Positions 1 through 7,663 of a stretch of DNA of 48,613 nt are shown piece by piece. The stretch is from UBA4823 sp034436035 (lineage in GTDB: Bacteria; Chloroflexota; Anaerolineae; Anaerolineales; UBA4823). The stretch spans positions 1-48,613 of the forward strand of contig DAOTVW010000030.1 in assembly GCA_034436035.1 (NCBI GenBank), read 5' to 3'. The translations under genes and the position numbers were made by a program. The notes beneath the pieces are model-generated. The model worked only from the letters and a program-made list of their open reading frames with translations, searched no databases and had not been told where the DNA came from. Position 1 is the stretch's first letter. Each line of letters begins with the position of its first letter.

Positions 1-14
1 TTACCGAGGGAACG

Positions 15-528
15 ATGGCAGAAACAGATCCAATGACTATAGATGAACGTCGCAAGTATTTGCACAAGGTGAGATTGCGCTACTGGGTTGTCCAAACAAA
101 GAAAGAGCGCAGTCGCCTGTTGGATGAAGCGCAGGCTATCACTGGCTTGCACCGTAAATCATTGATTCGGTTGTTGAAGGGCGAACTAGCCCGCAAACGG
201 CGCCCGCGTCAGCGGGGAAAGACGTATGGCTCGGAAGTAGATAACGCCATTTACACTATTGCCCGTCGCTTGGATTATCCCTGTGCCGAGAGATTGAAGC
301 CAAACCTGGTATGGATGGCCCAGGCATCTGCAAGCGCAAGGCGAATTGGAGGTAAGCGAGGACACGCTGGTAAAATTGGAACGCATCAGTATCTCCAGCC
401 TGCGGCGGCGTTCGCCCGCCTCGCAACACGCAGCTGAGCGCATTGCCCATCGTCAAGGCAAACCGGCAGCAACTGCGGGGCTGAAAGCTCTGATCCCGAT
501 GCGTCGCATGGACTGGGCAGAAGTATAA
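15..528 (+). pseudogene. Transposase remnant, frameshifted and truncated before its catalytic core
   Basis: The first reading frame (from ATG 15) gives a basic N-terminal helix-turn-helix-like region (residues about 10-70, with LDEAQAITGLHRKSLIRLLK). After WMAQ, near base 323, the family-like sequence continues in the next frame (HLQAQGELEVSEDTLVKLER), so one extra base has shifted the frame. That second frame ends with PMRRMDWAEV and a stop at 526-528. In transposases of this type as I recall them, a similar R-R-x-x-W-x-E segment directly precedes the DDE/integrase catalytic domain, so the catalytic part appears to be missing altogether. No terminal inverted repeats can be defined because the left end lies at or beyond the window edge. 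It is almost certainly inactive. The exact IS family is not certain. Confidence 0.75.
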
Positions 529-553
529 TGGTAAAAATTAGAGGAGTGAGAAA

Positions 554-973
554 TTGAGCCGCATTATCCATACCCAAAGTAGCGCTATCAATAGGAATAA
601 GGCAATAAAATTAATCCAAGATGCAATAGCGGAATATGATAATAATATTGCAAATAATAAAGATATAGCAGCTTATATTGTAATACTGCTCGACGAAATT
701 CACAAAAGCGTTGAAGCCACCAGCGCAGCCTGGGAAAAAAGAGATTACTGGTTAAAGGCAGACCGTTTTCGGCAAGAATGGCGTTGGGTGCAGGAGTATA
801 AAGAACAATTAATTCGAGTATTGAACGAGGAGAATTGGCAAAGAGTGGGGGAGATATTGCGTGATTTGAACAAAAAGATTGGTGATAATTCCAGTGGAAG
901 CAATCGAAAAAAGAAGATAAATTATGCAGCTTCGTGGGAAAGGTTCAAACAATTAAATTCAAAGAAAGAATAA
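554..973 (+). CDS. Conserved-looking hypothetical helical protein, 139 aa
   Basis: Not recognised. The start is TTG 554, chosen because a strong ribosome binding site (GAGGAGTG, 541-548) sits about six bases upstream. The protein is soluble and mostly helical by composition. It has an aromatic and charged middle (residues about 55-100, with W-E-K-R-D-Y-W and F-R-Q-E-W-R-W-V) and a basic, Lys/Ser-rich tail. There are no Cys residues, signal peptide or membrane segment. It lies directly after the transposase remnant, and a TATAAT at 524-529 overlaps the end of that remnant and might serve as its -10 element. No function is assigned. Confidence 0.6.
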   Translation: MSRIIHTQSSAINRNKAIKLIQDAIAEYDNNIANNKDIAAYIVILLDEIHKSVEATSAAWEKRDYWLKADRFRQEWRWVQEYKEQLIRVLNEENWQRVGEILRDLNKKIGDNSSGSNRKKKINYAASWERFKQLNSKKE

Positions 974-1006
974 TCGTTGTAGGGTAGTAGTTAAAGGAAT
1001 TAGACC

Positions 1007-1035
1007 TTGACAAATCTTCTTGATTATTGTATGCT
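1007..1035 (+). promoter_or_regulatory. Candidate sigma70-type promoter of the tyrosine recombinase
   Basis: A perfect -35 hexamer TTGACA (1007-1012) is followed after 17 bp by TATGCT (1030-1035), a 4/6 match to the -10 consensus. The -10 overlaps the left end of the 1031-1062 palindrome. Anything binding the palindrome would therefore probably interfere with transcription of the recombinase. Confidence 0.5.
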
Positions 1036-1062
1036 TATGATAACTAACATTATCATAAGCAT
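1031..1062. other. dif-like recombination site (perfect 13-6-13 palindrome)
   Basis: The left arm is ATGCTTATGATAA (1031-1043), the central hexamer CTAACA (1044-1049) and the right arm TTATCATAAGCAT (1050-1062). The arms are perfect reverse complements. This is the architecture of a XerC/XerD core site: two 11-bp arms around a 6-bp crossover region, with inner arm ends ATAA and TTAT exactly as in bacterial dif sites. It lies 17 bp upstream of a tyrosine recombinase gene. The alternative is an autoregulatory operator, since it overlaps the candidate promoter. The geometry is seen directly; the dif function is inferred. Confidence 0.6.
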
Positions 1063-1079
1063 GAGTTTCTTCATAAAAA

Positions 1080-2102
1080 ATGGAAGACATGACCTCAAAT
1101 CCATCTGACAATCCTTGTCAATTCATAACTGATCAAATTCCTGCCTTTCTAGAGCTCATTCGCTCTTCACGCAGTGAAAACACTTATCGTAGTTATGCAA
1201 ATGCTCTTGAGGTATATCGTCAACGATTACAAGAATGCCCTACACAAGAGTCATTAGAAAAATATTTGGAAGAATCCCTGATTCAATTTATTGATTACCT
1301 ACACGAATATTCGCCTGCATCTGAACGTTTATATCTCACTGCCTTTTACCGCTTCTTAGAATTCCTTAGTTCGCAAGTTGATTTCTCCATCAATCTCCCC
1401 CGTTTTCGATTGGTTATTCGACATCGCGCCCGTCGATACGGCCAACGCCTCCCTCAGTTTCCTTGTTCAGAAATTGAAGAAATTATCAATTATGCAATTA
1501 ATATTACAACAAATCAAATAGCAGACTCCGAGACGGACCAATTGCGGCTTTTACGCGATAAAGCCCTATTATTAACCTTAGCGGATAGCGGCTTGCGGAT
1601 TCATGAAGCTTGTAAATTGCGCCGTGGTGATATGGATTGGAATGAACAACGTGCGATCATTATTGGCAAGGGAAATCAGCAGGCGGTAGTTCGTTTTTCT
1701 ACACGCGCCATCAAAGCCATCAAAGAATATCTCAATGCCAGAGCTAAATTAGATGGAAATTCCGGAAAACCTATTGCTTCCCTACCGGTTTTCGCGCGTC
1801 ACGACCGAGCTGCAGGAAAAAAAATAAAACCAATCTCAACCACAACGGGTAGAGCAATTGTCGAACGGCATGTAAATTTAGCCCTGGGGGCTAATGCTTC
1901 GGATGTAATCACCCCCCACTCTTTTCGGCACTATTTTGTGACAACGGTTCTGAGGGGATCAGGTGGAAACCTTAAACTCGCCCAGGAATTAGCCCGGCAT
2001 AAGAGCATAAGCGTTACGCAACGGTATGCCCACTTAAGCGATGATGAACTCGATCAAGGTTACGACGAAATTTTCAACCAGTCTTCCTCCTCAAAAAACT
2101 GA
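1080..2102 (+). CDS. Tyrosine recombinase, XerC/XerD type
   Basis: A site-specific recombinase of the lambda-integrase family, probably Xer-like because of its size (340 aa) and simple two-domain layout. The N-terminal SAM-like core-binding domain spans about residues 15-115. The catalytic domain carries the whole active site: R173 (in SGLRIHEACKL), K197 (beta-hairpin Lys), H280 and R283 (HSFRHYF), H307 (ARHKS) and nucleophile Y316 (TQRYAHLS). An insertion around residues 222-252 separates Lys from the H-x-x-R box. ATG 1080 and ATG 1089 are both possible starts and neither has a good Shine-Dalgarno. The dif-like palindrome just upstream is a plausible substrate. The neighbouring transposase remnant leaves a mobile-element integrase possible, but no attachment-site tRNA or cargo genes are visible. 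Confidence 0.85.
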   Translation: MEDMTSNPSDNPCQFITDQIPAFLELIRSSRSENTYRSYANALEVYRQRLQECPTQESLEKYLEESLIQFIDYLHEYSPASERLYLTAFYRFLEFLSSQVDFSINLPRFRLVIRHRARRYGQRLPQFPCSEIEEIINYAINITTNQIADSETDQLRLLRDKALLLTLADSGLRIHEACKLRRGDMDWNEQRAIIIGKGNQQAVVRFSTRAIKAIKEYLNARAKLDGNSGKPIASLPVFARHDRAAGKKIKPISTTTGRAIVERHVNLALGANASDVITPHSFRHYFVTTVLRGSGGNLKLAQELARHKSISVTQRYAHLSDDELDQGYDEIFNQSSSSKN

Positions 2103-2210
2103 TACTTTTTGATAGCCCAACACCGTTAATCTATATTCTAGGATGATGCTTATTGATATTGACGTTAGTCTTTTGTTGTTAATTGCTTAGCATTGGAGTT
2201 ACATAATAGA

Positions 2211-3764
2211 ATGGTGAACGAAGATCCAAGAATAACCGAATTAAGGCAGATACGCGAAAAGGTTCGCCTTGGTGGAGGTTTGGAACGCATTCAGAACCAA
2301 CACGCCAAAGGAAAATTAACCGCGCGTGAGCGACTAGATCTCTTATTGGATGCGGGTACCTTCAATGAACTAGAACCATTCATCACAAACCAAGCGGATG
2401 AAATGGGTTTAATCAAAGAGGAATATTATGGGGATGGTGTCGTAACGGGTTATGGCCAAATAAATGGACGTACTGTCTATGTATATGCCCAGGACTTTAC
2501 AGTATTAGGCGGCACGCTCAGTGCCATGCAAAGCCGAAAGATTTGTCGGGTGATGGATTTAGCAATGCGCAATGGCGTGCCAATTATTGGATTAATCGAT
2601 TCTGGTGGGGCACGAATTCAAGAGGGAGTAAAAAGCCTGGCGGGATATGCCGAAATATTCCGCCGTAATGCCCAATATTCGGGAGTTATCCCTCAAATTA
2701 GTGTCATGCTTGGCCCATGCGCTGGAGGGGCGGCATATTCCCCTGCCTTAACCGATTTAATCATAATGGTGGAGAAAAAATCTTTTATGTTTCTTACTGG
2801 GCCAGAGGTGATCAAAGCGGTTACTGGTGAGAATGTAAACGCAGAAACTTTAGGTGGCGCTGAAGTTCACATGGCTATCACGGGAACATCCCATTTAAAT
2901 GCAAAAAGTGAAGAAGAGGCAATTGCCTTGGTGAGATATGTTTTAAGCTATTTTCCCTCCAATAATGTCGAAAATCCACCTTACATTCCAACTCAAGACA
3001 ATCCATTTCGAATGGAAGAAGAACTCAATACGATTGTTCCATTAGATCCAACCCTGCCTTATGAAATGCATAAAGTGATACAGCTTGTTGTAGATAACCA
3101 GGAGTTTTTGGAAATTCAACCTGGTTGGGCAAGGAATGCGATCATTGGATTTGCCAGAATAGGTGGTTATAGTGTTGGAATTGTTGCTCAAGAACCAAGT
3201 GAGTTAGCCGGTGTAATAGACATCGATGCTTCGGACAAAATCGCTCGTTTTGTACGTTTATGTGATTGTTTTAATATCCCAATTGTCACCTTTGTCGATT
3301 CGCCTGGTTTTTTACCCGGTATCGATCAAGAGCATGGTGGAATTATCCGCCACGGTGCTAAGGTCCTATACGCCTATTCTGAGGCGACGGTCCCGAAGGT
3401 AACAGTAATAACCAGAAAGGCTTACGGGGGGGCTTATATTGTGATGAGCAGCAAATATTTAGGCACGGATGTAACTTACGCTTGGCCTAGCGCAGAGATA
3501 GCTGTAATGGGAGCGGAAGGAGCGATCAATATTCTCTTTCGCAAAAAAATTGAGTCATCGCCAGATCCGGAAGCAGAACGTCAATTATTAATAGAACAAT
3601 ATCGTTCGCAATTCAATAATCCCTACCATGCTGCCAAGTCAGGCTATGTTGACGATATTATCGAGCCACGCGAAACTCGCCCGAAGATCATTGCTTCATT
3701 GGCTGCGTTACGGGATAAATTCTCAGCCTCTCCTCCACGAAAGCACGGGAACATTCCAATGTGA
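2211..3764 (+). CDS. mmdA: Biotin-dependent acyl-CoA carboxyltransferase / methylmalonyl-CoA decarboxylase alpha subunit
   Basis: A carboxyltransferase that moves CO2 between a biotinyl carrier and an acyl-CoA, normally propionyl-/methylmalonyl-CoA. The 517-aa protein has two crotonase-like halves. The first includes LIDSGGARIQEGV and the oxyanion-hole glycines of GPCAGGAAYSPAL; the second includes VDSPGFLPGIDQEHGGIIRHGAK and KAYGGAYIVMSS. ATG 2211 is chosen over an upstream in-frame TTG (2193), because GGAG at 2195-2198 precedes it by a workable distance and the family N-terminus fits. The next two genes encode an OadG-like membrane protein and a biotin carrier, the arrangement of sodium-pumping methylmalonyl-CoA decarboxylases. 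The integral-membrane beta subunit and a biotin carboxylase are not in the window, so the direction (decarboxylase or carboxylase) is undecided. Confidence 0.85.
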   Translation: MVNEDPRITELRQIREKVRLGGGLERIQNQHAKGKLTARERLDLLLDAGTFNELEPFITNQADEMGLIKEEYYGDGVVTGYGQINGRTVYVYAQDFTVLGGTLSAMQSRKICRVMDLAMRNGVPIIGLIDSGGARIQEGVKSLAGYAEIFRRNAQYSGVIPQISVMLGPCAGGAAYSPALTDLIIMVEKKSFMFLTGPEVIKAVTGENVNAETLGGAEVHMAITGTSHLNAKSEEEAIALVRYVLSYFPSNNVENPPYIPTQDNPFRMEEELNTIVPLDPTLPYEMHKVIQLVVDNQEFLEIQPGWARNAIIGFARIGGYSVGIVAQEPSELAGVIDIDASDKIARFVRLCDCFNIPIVTFVDSPGFLPGIDQEHGGIIRHGAKVLYAYSEATVPKVTVITRKAYGGAYIVMSSKYLGTDVTYAWPSAEIAVMGAEGAINILFRKKIESSPDPEAERQLLIEQYRSQFNNPYHAAKSGYVDDIIEPRETRPKIIASLAALRDKFSASPPRKHGNIPM

Positions 3765-3780
3765 GAACAGGAGCAACAAA

Positions 3781-4107
3781 ATGGAGCTGTATAGCATAGT
3801 AGCGTTGGGATTAATTTTCTTTTCTTTTTTGATGATGACCAGTATGTATTTATTTTGGAACCTGGTTATCATTGTAGGTTTTTTGTATATCCTGAAACGA
3901 CAAAAAAGCCAGAAGAATCCCATTACTGACCAGACCGATGAAGAGTTATTGAGGCAAGAAGCGGTAGCTGTAGCTGTGAGTGTAGCCCTGGCTCAAAAAC
4001 ACAATTCAATTAATGGATATTATCCTTTACCCCCCACTGCCATTGTCTCCGCCTGGCAGGCAGTCCTGCGCAGTCAAGTAGTGAAGAAACAGGGTGTAAT
4101 GAGATGA
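3781..4107 (+). CDS. OadG-like small membrane subunit of a biotin-dependent decarboxylase/carboxylase
   Basis: 108 aa, starting at ATG 3781 with AGGAG seven bases upstream. Residues about 3-37 form one or two hydrophobic membrane segments, then a short basic patch (LKRQKSQK). A cytoplasmic tail follows with an acidic and alanine-rich helix (DEELLRQEAVAVAVSVALAQ) and a final tryptophan/arginine-rich segment. OadG/MmdD gamma and delta subunits have this layout and anchor the soluble carboxyltransferase and biotin carrier to the membrane. Position supports the call: it sits between the carboxyltransferase and the biotin carrier and overlaps the latter by four bases (ATGA). Sequence similarity within this family is weak, so the assignment leans on topology and context. 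Confidence 0.6.
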   Translation: MELYSIVALGLIFFSFLMMTSMYLFWNLVIIVGFLYILKRQKSQKNPITDQTDEELLRQEAVAVAVSVALAQKHNSINGYYPLPPTAIVSAWQAVLRSQVVKKQGVMR

Positions 4108-4556
4108 AAGTTACTGTTCGTGTACAAGGGCGCATCTTTGAGGTTCAAATTGATCAGTTAGAAAAACCGCCTATTATCGCTAAGGTTGATAACCGGGAGT
4201 ATGAAGTAAATATTGAGGATGCACCCACACCAATCATTCCTACAAGCGTGATAAAACCGGAGTACCCTCTCCAAAAAGGTTCGGAGAAAGGAAACGGGAA
4301 AATTACGCCAAGTAATGGGAGATTGAAGAAAAACTTTCCCATTGATGCAATTTATTCCCCAATTCCGGGAGTGGTTGTCTCGATTAATGTAGTTGAAAAC
4401 CAGGAAGTTCAAACAGGCGAAATTATTTGTGTTATTGAAGCGATGAAAATGAAGAATTTTATTCGCGCTTCTAAGGATGGAATCATTCGCTCTGTCCCAG
4501 TACATGTTGGGCAAGCGGTTCAGGCAAATGAGGTTATTGCCTATTACGAACCATAA
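4104..4556 (+). CDS. mmdC: Biotin carboxyl carrier protein (biotin/lipoyl attachment domain)
   Basis: Carries the covalently bound biotin that shuttles CO2 for the upstream carboxyltransferase. The C-terminal half (about residues 80-150) is a classic biotinyl domain with the attachment motif EAMKM, where K115 is biotinylated. A conserved Pro-Gly turn (SPIPGVV) lies before it and a matching half-repeat (RSVPVHVGQAV) after it. The N-terminal about 40 residues form a small beta-rich region and residues 41-75 a Pro/Gly/Lys linker, as in Na+-pump decarboxylase gamma subunits. ATG 4104 overlaps the OadG-like stop codon, implying translational coupling. Confidence 0.85.
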   Translation: MKVTVRVQGRIFEVQIDQLEKPPIIAKVDNREYEVNIEDAPTPIIPTSVIKPEYPLQKGSEKGNGKITPSNGRLKKNFPIDAIYSPIPGVVVSINVVENQEVQTGEIICVIEAMKMKNFIRASKDGIIRSVPVHVGQAVQANEVIAYYEP

Positions 4557-4559
4557 ATA

Positions 4560-4581
4560 GGCTTTTTCCTCGATAAAAGCC
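4560..4581 (+). terminator. Weak stem-loop after the carboxyltransferase operon
   Basis: GGCTTTT (4560-4566) pairs with AAAAGCC (4575-4581) around an 8-nt loop, four bases after the biotin-carrier stop. There is no U-tract, so it is at best a weak terminator or an mRNA 3'-end stabiliser. Confidence 0.3.
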
Positions 4582-4604
4582 AATAGACATGATAAAATAA
4601 AATA

Positions 4605-4684
4605 AATATGCACAATTCATCCTATTGGGGTTGAAAAATTCATTTAGACTATCAATCCCTCATAAAAGCAATAAAGTGCATATT
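4605..4684. repeat. 9-bp inverted repeat in the gap before the aminotransferase
   Basis: AATATGCAC (4605-4613) is mirrored by GTGCATATT (4676-4684), 62 bp apart, within the 4582-4805 intergenic stretch. The two arms could close a leader RNA structure or be paired protein sites, or be coincidental. Otherwise the gap is AT-rich with no open reading frame I would support. Confidence 0.25.
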
Positions 4685-4805
4685 CTTTTTTATGATAATT
4701 ATAGGGTTGGATTGGTTCATTGTTGGTTTTCATTCTGGGGGTGATTTATTAACATAACTATTTTCCAAAGTAACGCAAAAATATTTCTATTAGGAGGATA
4801 TGTGC

Positions 4806-6023
4806 ATGTCCATTAGTTTATTGGCGCGTACGATTGCGGAATCACCTACGCTTCGCCTAAATGAGGAAGCCAGACAGTTGCGCGAACGAGGGGAGGATGT
4901 AATTCATCTCGGCATCGGAGAACCAAAGAACAAAGCACCCATCACTGCTATTCTTGCTGCAGCTGCAAAGTTAAGTTCGGGTGACATTAAATATACTCCG
5001 CCGGATGGCATTCCCTCTCTAAAAAAAGCGATTATTCGTTATACCGAAGACAACTATGGGAGAACCGTATACCCGGAGAATATTGTCATTTCTGCCGGGG
5101 CGAAATATTCCTTGTATAACCTGTTCTTTGCTTTACTAAATCCTCAAGATGAGGTCATCATTCTTGCTCCCTATTGGGTCAGCTACCCAGAAATTGTCAA
5201 AATGGTAAATGGTGTACCAGTGATTGTTACACCGGAAGATGGCACGTTTCAACCTCGTTTTGAGGAAATCGAAAAAGTCGTCACTTCTTTTACAAAAGCA
5301 ATCATCCTCAATAGCCCTAATAATCCTTCTGGGATTATCTATTCAGAAGATTTCGTGGCGCAAGTGGTGGATTTTTGTGAGCGAAAAGGTATTTATCTGA
5401 TCATGGATGATATCTATCATAAATTGGTATTCGATAAAAAAGTGGTTGTGCCAGCTTATCGGTATACATCTCGGGATATTGAGAATACACATGTCATTAC
5501 GATTAATGGAGTCTCAAAATTATACGGCATGACCGGTTTTCGAATCGGTTGGATCGTCACCAATCGCAAGCTAGCCGCTGTTCTGAACAACATCCAGGCA
5601 CAAACCGAATCCTGCACATCTATCGTATTACAAGCTGCCGCAGAAGGTGCATTGACTGGCATGCAATCCGTTGTGGAAAGTCTGCGTTTGACGATTGAAA
5701 ATAATCGTAATGTGATCATTCAAGAGTTAAAAACTATCAATGATATTCGCCTTATTCCACCTGATGGTACCTTTTATTGTCTACCGGATTTTCGGGCTTA
5801 TTCGAACGATTCCGTAGAATTAGCAAATTTTTTGTTACGTAAAGCGTTGGTTGTCACCGTTCCTGGAAAAGAATTTGGAATGGAAGGACATTTACGATTA
5901 AGTTATGCCGGCAGCGTAAAAGATATTTTGACCGGCATCGAACGAATTAAATGGGCATTGGATCCCAATGCACCCAATGAAATTTACATCGGAGATCGGA
6001 AAGTAGTAAGGGACTGGTTATGA
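4806..6023 (+). CDS. PLP-dependent class I/II aminotransferase (aspartate aminotransferase-like)
   Basis: A fold-type I aminotransferase, probably interconverting aspartate/2-oxoglutarate and oxaloacetate/glutamate. ATG 4806 is preferred over ATG 4800 because AGGAGG (4792-4797) is then at the ideal eight-base spacing. Visible family motifs, numbered from ATG 4806: SAGAKYSLYN (phosphate-binding turn, about 96-105), NSPNNPSG (about 169-176), MDDIYHKL (about 200-207) and SKLYGMTGFRIGW with the Schiff-base lysine K238. The 405-aa length is typical of the AspB subgroup. The stop codon overlaps the start of PEP carboxykinase (ATGA). The coupling suggests joint work, with aspartate-derived oxaloacetate passed to PEP or the reverse. 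Substrate specificity cannot be fixed from sequence alone. Confidence 0.85.
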   Translation: MSISLLARTIAESPTLRLNEEARQLRERGEDVIHLGIGEPKNKAPITAILAAAAKLSSGDIKYTPPDGIPSLKKAIIRYTEDNYGRTVYPENIVISAGAKYSLYNLFFALLNPQDEVIILAPYWVSYPEIVKMVNGVPVIVTPEDGTFQPRFEEIEKVVTSFTKAIILNSPNNPSGIIYSEDFVAQVVDFCERKGIYLIMDDIYHKLVFDKKVVVPAYRYTSRDIENTHVITINGVSKLYGMTGFRIGWIVTNRKLAAVLNNIQAQTESCTSIVLQAAAEGALTGMQSVVESLRLTIENNRNVIIQELKTINDIRLIPPDGTFYCLPDFRAYSNDSVELANFLLRKALVVTVPGKEFGMEGHLRLSYAGSVKDILTGIERIKWALDPNAPNEIYIGDRKVVRDWL

Positions 6024-7663
6024 ATAATCTACTCAACATTAAAACTCCTGCTGAAGGAGAAGCAAATTTATTAAAAGCAGATTTTGGTTTGGAGAATTTA
6101 GGTTTTGGAAATCTGCGCAAGGTTTATTGGAATTTACCTGCAGAAGCCCTCTACGAAGAGATTGTATTTCGTTCAGAGGGAAAAATTACCCAAGGTGGAC
6201 CAGTTTTGGTCTATACCGGCAGCCATACAGCTAGAGCAGCAGATGATAAATATATCGTGGTGGATGGAGCAGTTGATAATGACATCTGGTGGGGACAATA
6301 TAATCGTCCTTATAGCGCAGAACAATTTCATCTTTTATTTAGTCGAGTCCAAGGTTACCTGCAAGGCAAAGATGTGTTTGTCCAAGATTGTTACGTGGGC
6401 GCGGACGAAGATTATCAAATGCCGATACGGGTAATCAGTGAATTAGCCTGGCAAAGTTTGTTTTCTCGAAATATGTTTATTTTGCCCAACAATTATGAAG
6501 CGTATCGTCAACATATCCCAGAGTTTACGATAATCGCAGTACCTTCCTTCAAAGCATTTCCGTCAATTGATTCAACTCGAAGTAATACGGTTATTGTGAT
6601 TAATTTTGATCAAAAAATTTGTATTATTGGTAATTCTGGTTATGCTGGGGAAATAAAAAAATCTGTTTTTACGATAATGAATTATCTATTACCCAAACAA
6701 GGGGTATTAACGATGCACTGCTCTGCTAATATGGGCAAGGATGAAGATGTGGCGCTATTTTTTGGCCTATCAGGTACGGGAAAAACCACCTTATCAGCTG
6801 ACCCCCATCGCGAACTTATTGGAGATGATGAACATGGTTGGTCTGATAATGGTGTTTTTAATTTTGAAGGTGGCTGCTATGCGAAAGTTATTGGTCTTTC
6901 CGCTACTGCAGAACCTCAGATTTATGCCTGTACCCGTAAATTTGGGACGATACTAGAAAACGTTGTCTTTGACCCCCTTTCACGGTTTATTGATTTGGAT
7001 GATGATACTATTACCGAAAATACGCGCGCATCGTACCCTCTAGAGTTTATCGGAAACGCTTTGCCAAAGCAAGTTGCTCCCCACCCCCGTAACATTGTTT
7101 TGCTCACTTGTGATGCGTCGGGTGTCATGCCTCCCATTGCAAAATTAACCACCGAGCAAGCCATCTATCATTTCATATCTGGCTATACTTCTAAAATTGC
7201 TGGAACTGAAATTGGATTGGGAGAAGAGCCAGAGATAACCTTCTCAACCTGTTTTGGAGGACCTTTTATGGCGCATCATCCCTCTACCTATGCGCAATTA
7301 TTGAGAAATAAAATCGACCGTTATAAAGTCAATTGTTGGTTGTTAAATACGGGATGGGTCGGCGGTTCCTATGGAATCGGAAAACGGATCAGCATACAGT
7401 ACACTCGGCGAATTCTTGAAGCCGCTTTAAATGGTGAATTGGATGGGGAAGAATATGAACAAGATCGTGTTTTTGGATTCATGATTCCTAAGCATTGCGC
7501 CGGTATTCCCGACTCTATTTTGGATCCTGCTAGCGCTTGGCAAAGTTATGATGCATATCTTCGCAAGTATCGTAGTTTGGCTTCTCGGTTTATTGATAAT
7601 TTCAAGAAATTTGCGGATAAATTCGATCCAAGCATCCTCGCTGCTGGACCAAAACTTGTATAA
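6020..7663 (+). CDS. pckA: Phosphoenolpyruvate carboxykinase (ATP)
   Basis: Converts oxaloacetate and ATP to PEP, CO2 and ADP, and can run in reverse. 547 aa, normal for the ATP-type enzyme. The kinase-1a P-loop is GLSGTGKTTLS at residues 249-259, followed by the kinase-2 motif LIGDDEHGW. The substrate-site segments RAADDKYIV (about 73-81), ENTRASYPL and CFGGPFMAHHP are also present. The start ATG 6020 overlaps the aminotransferase stop by four bases. Its stop codon (7661-7663) directly abuts the stop of convergent hflX (7664-7666), leaving no room for a separate terminator between them. Confidence 0.95.
   Translation: MNNLLNIKTPAEGEANLLKADFGLENLGFGNLRKVYWNLPAEALYEEIVFRSEGKITQGGPVLVYTGSHTARAADDKYIVVDGAVDNDIWWGQYNRPYSAEQFHLLFSRVQGYLQGKDVFVQDCYVGADEDYQMPIRVISELAWQSLFSRNMFILPNNYEAYRQHIPEFTIIAVPSFKAFPSIDSTRSNTVIVINFDQKICIIGNSGYAGEIKKSVFTIMNYLLPKQGVLTMHCSANMGKDEDVALFFGLSGTGKTTLSADPHRELIGDDEHGWSDNGVFNFEGGCYAKVIGLSATAEPQIYACTRKFGTILENVVFDPLSRFIDLDDDTITENTRASYPLEFIGNALPKQVAPHPRNIVLLTCDASGVMPPIAKLTTEQAIYHFISGYTSKIAGTEIGLGEEPEITFSTCFGGPFMAHHPSTYAQLLRNKIDRYKVNCWLLNTGWVGGSYGIGKRISIQYTRRILEAALNGELDGEEYEQDRVFGFMIPKHCAGIPDSILDPASAWQSYDAYLRKYRSLASRFIDNFKKFADKFDPSILAAGPKLV

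Noticed and set aside
3628..3780. N-terminal extension of the OadG-like protein back to 3628
   Set aside because: The extension lies inside the carboxyltransferase gene in another frame. ATG 3781 has a good AGGAG site and starts a hydrophobic N-terminus as expected.
4158..4613. 151-aa open frame opposite the biotin carrier
   Set aside because: It is antisense to a clear biotinyl-domain gene, with no recognisable domain. It is a shadow of the real gene.
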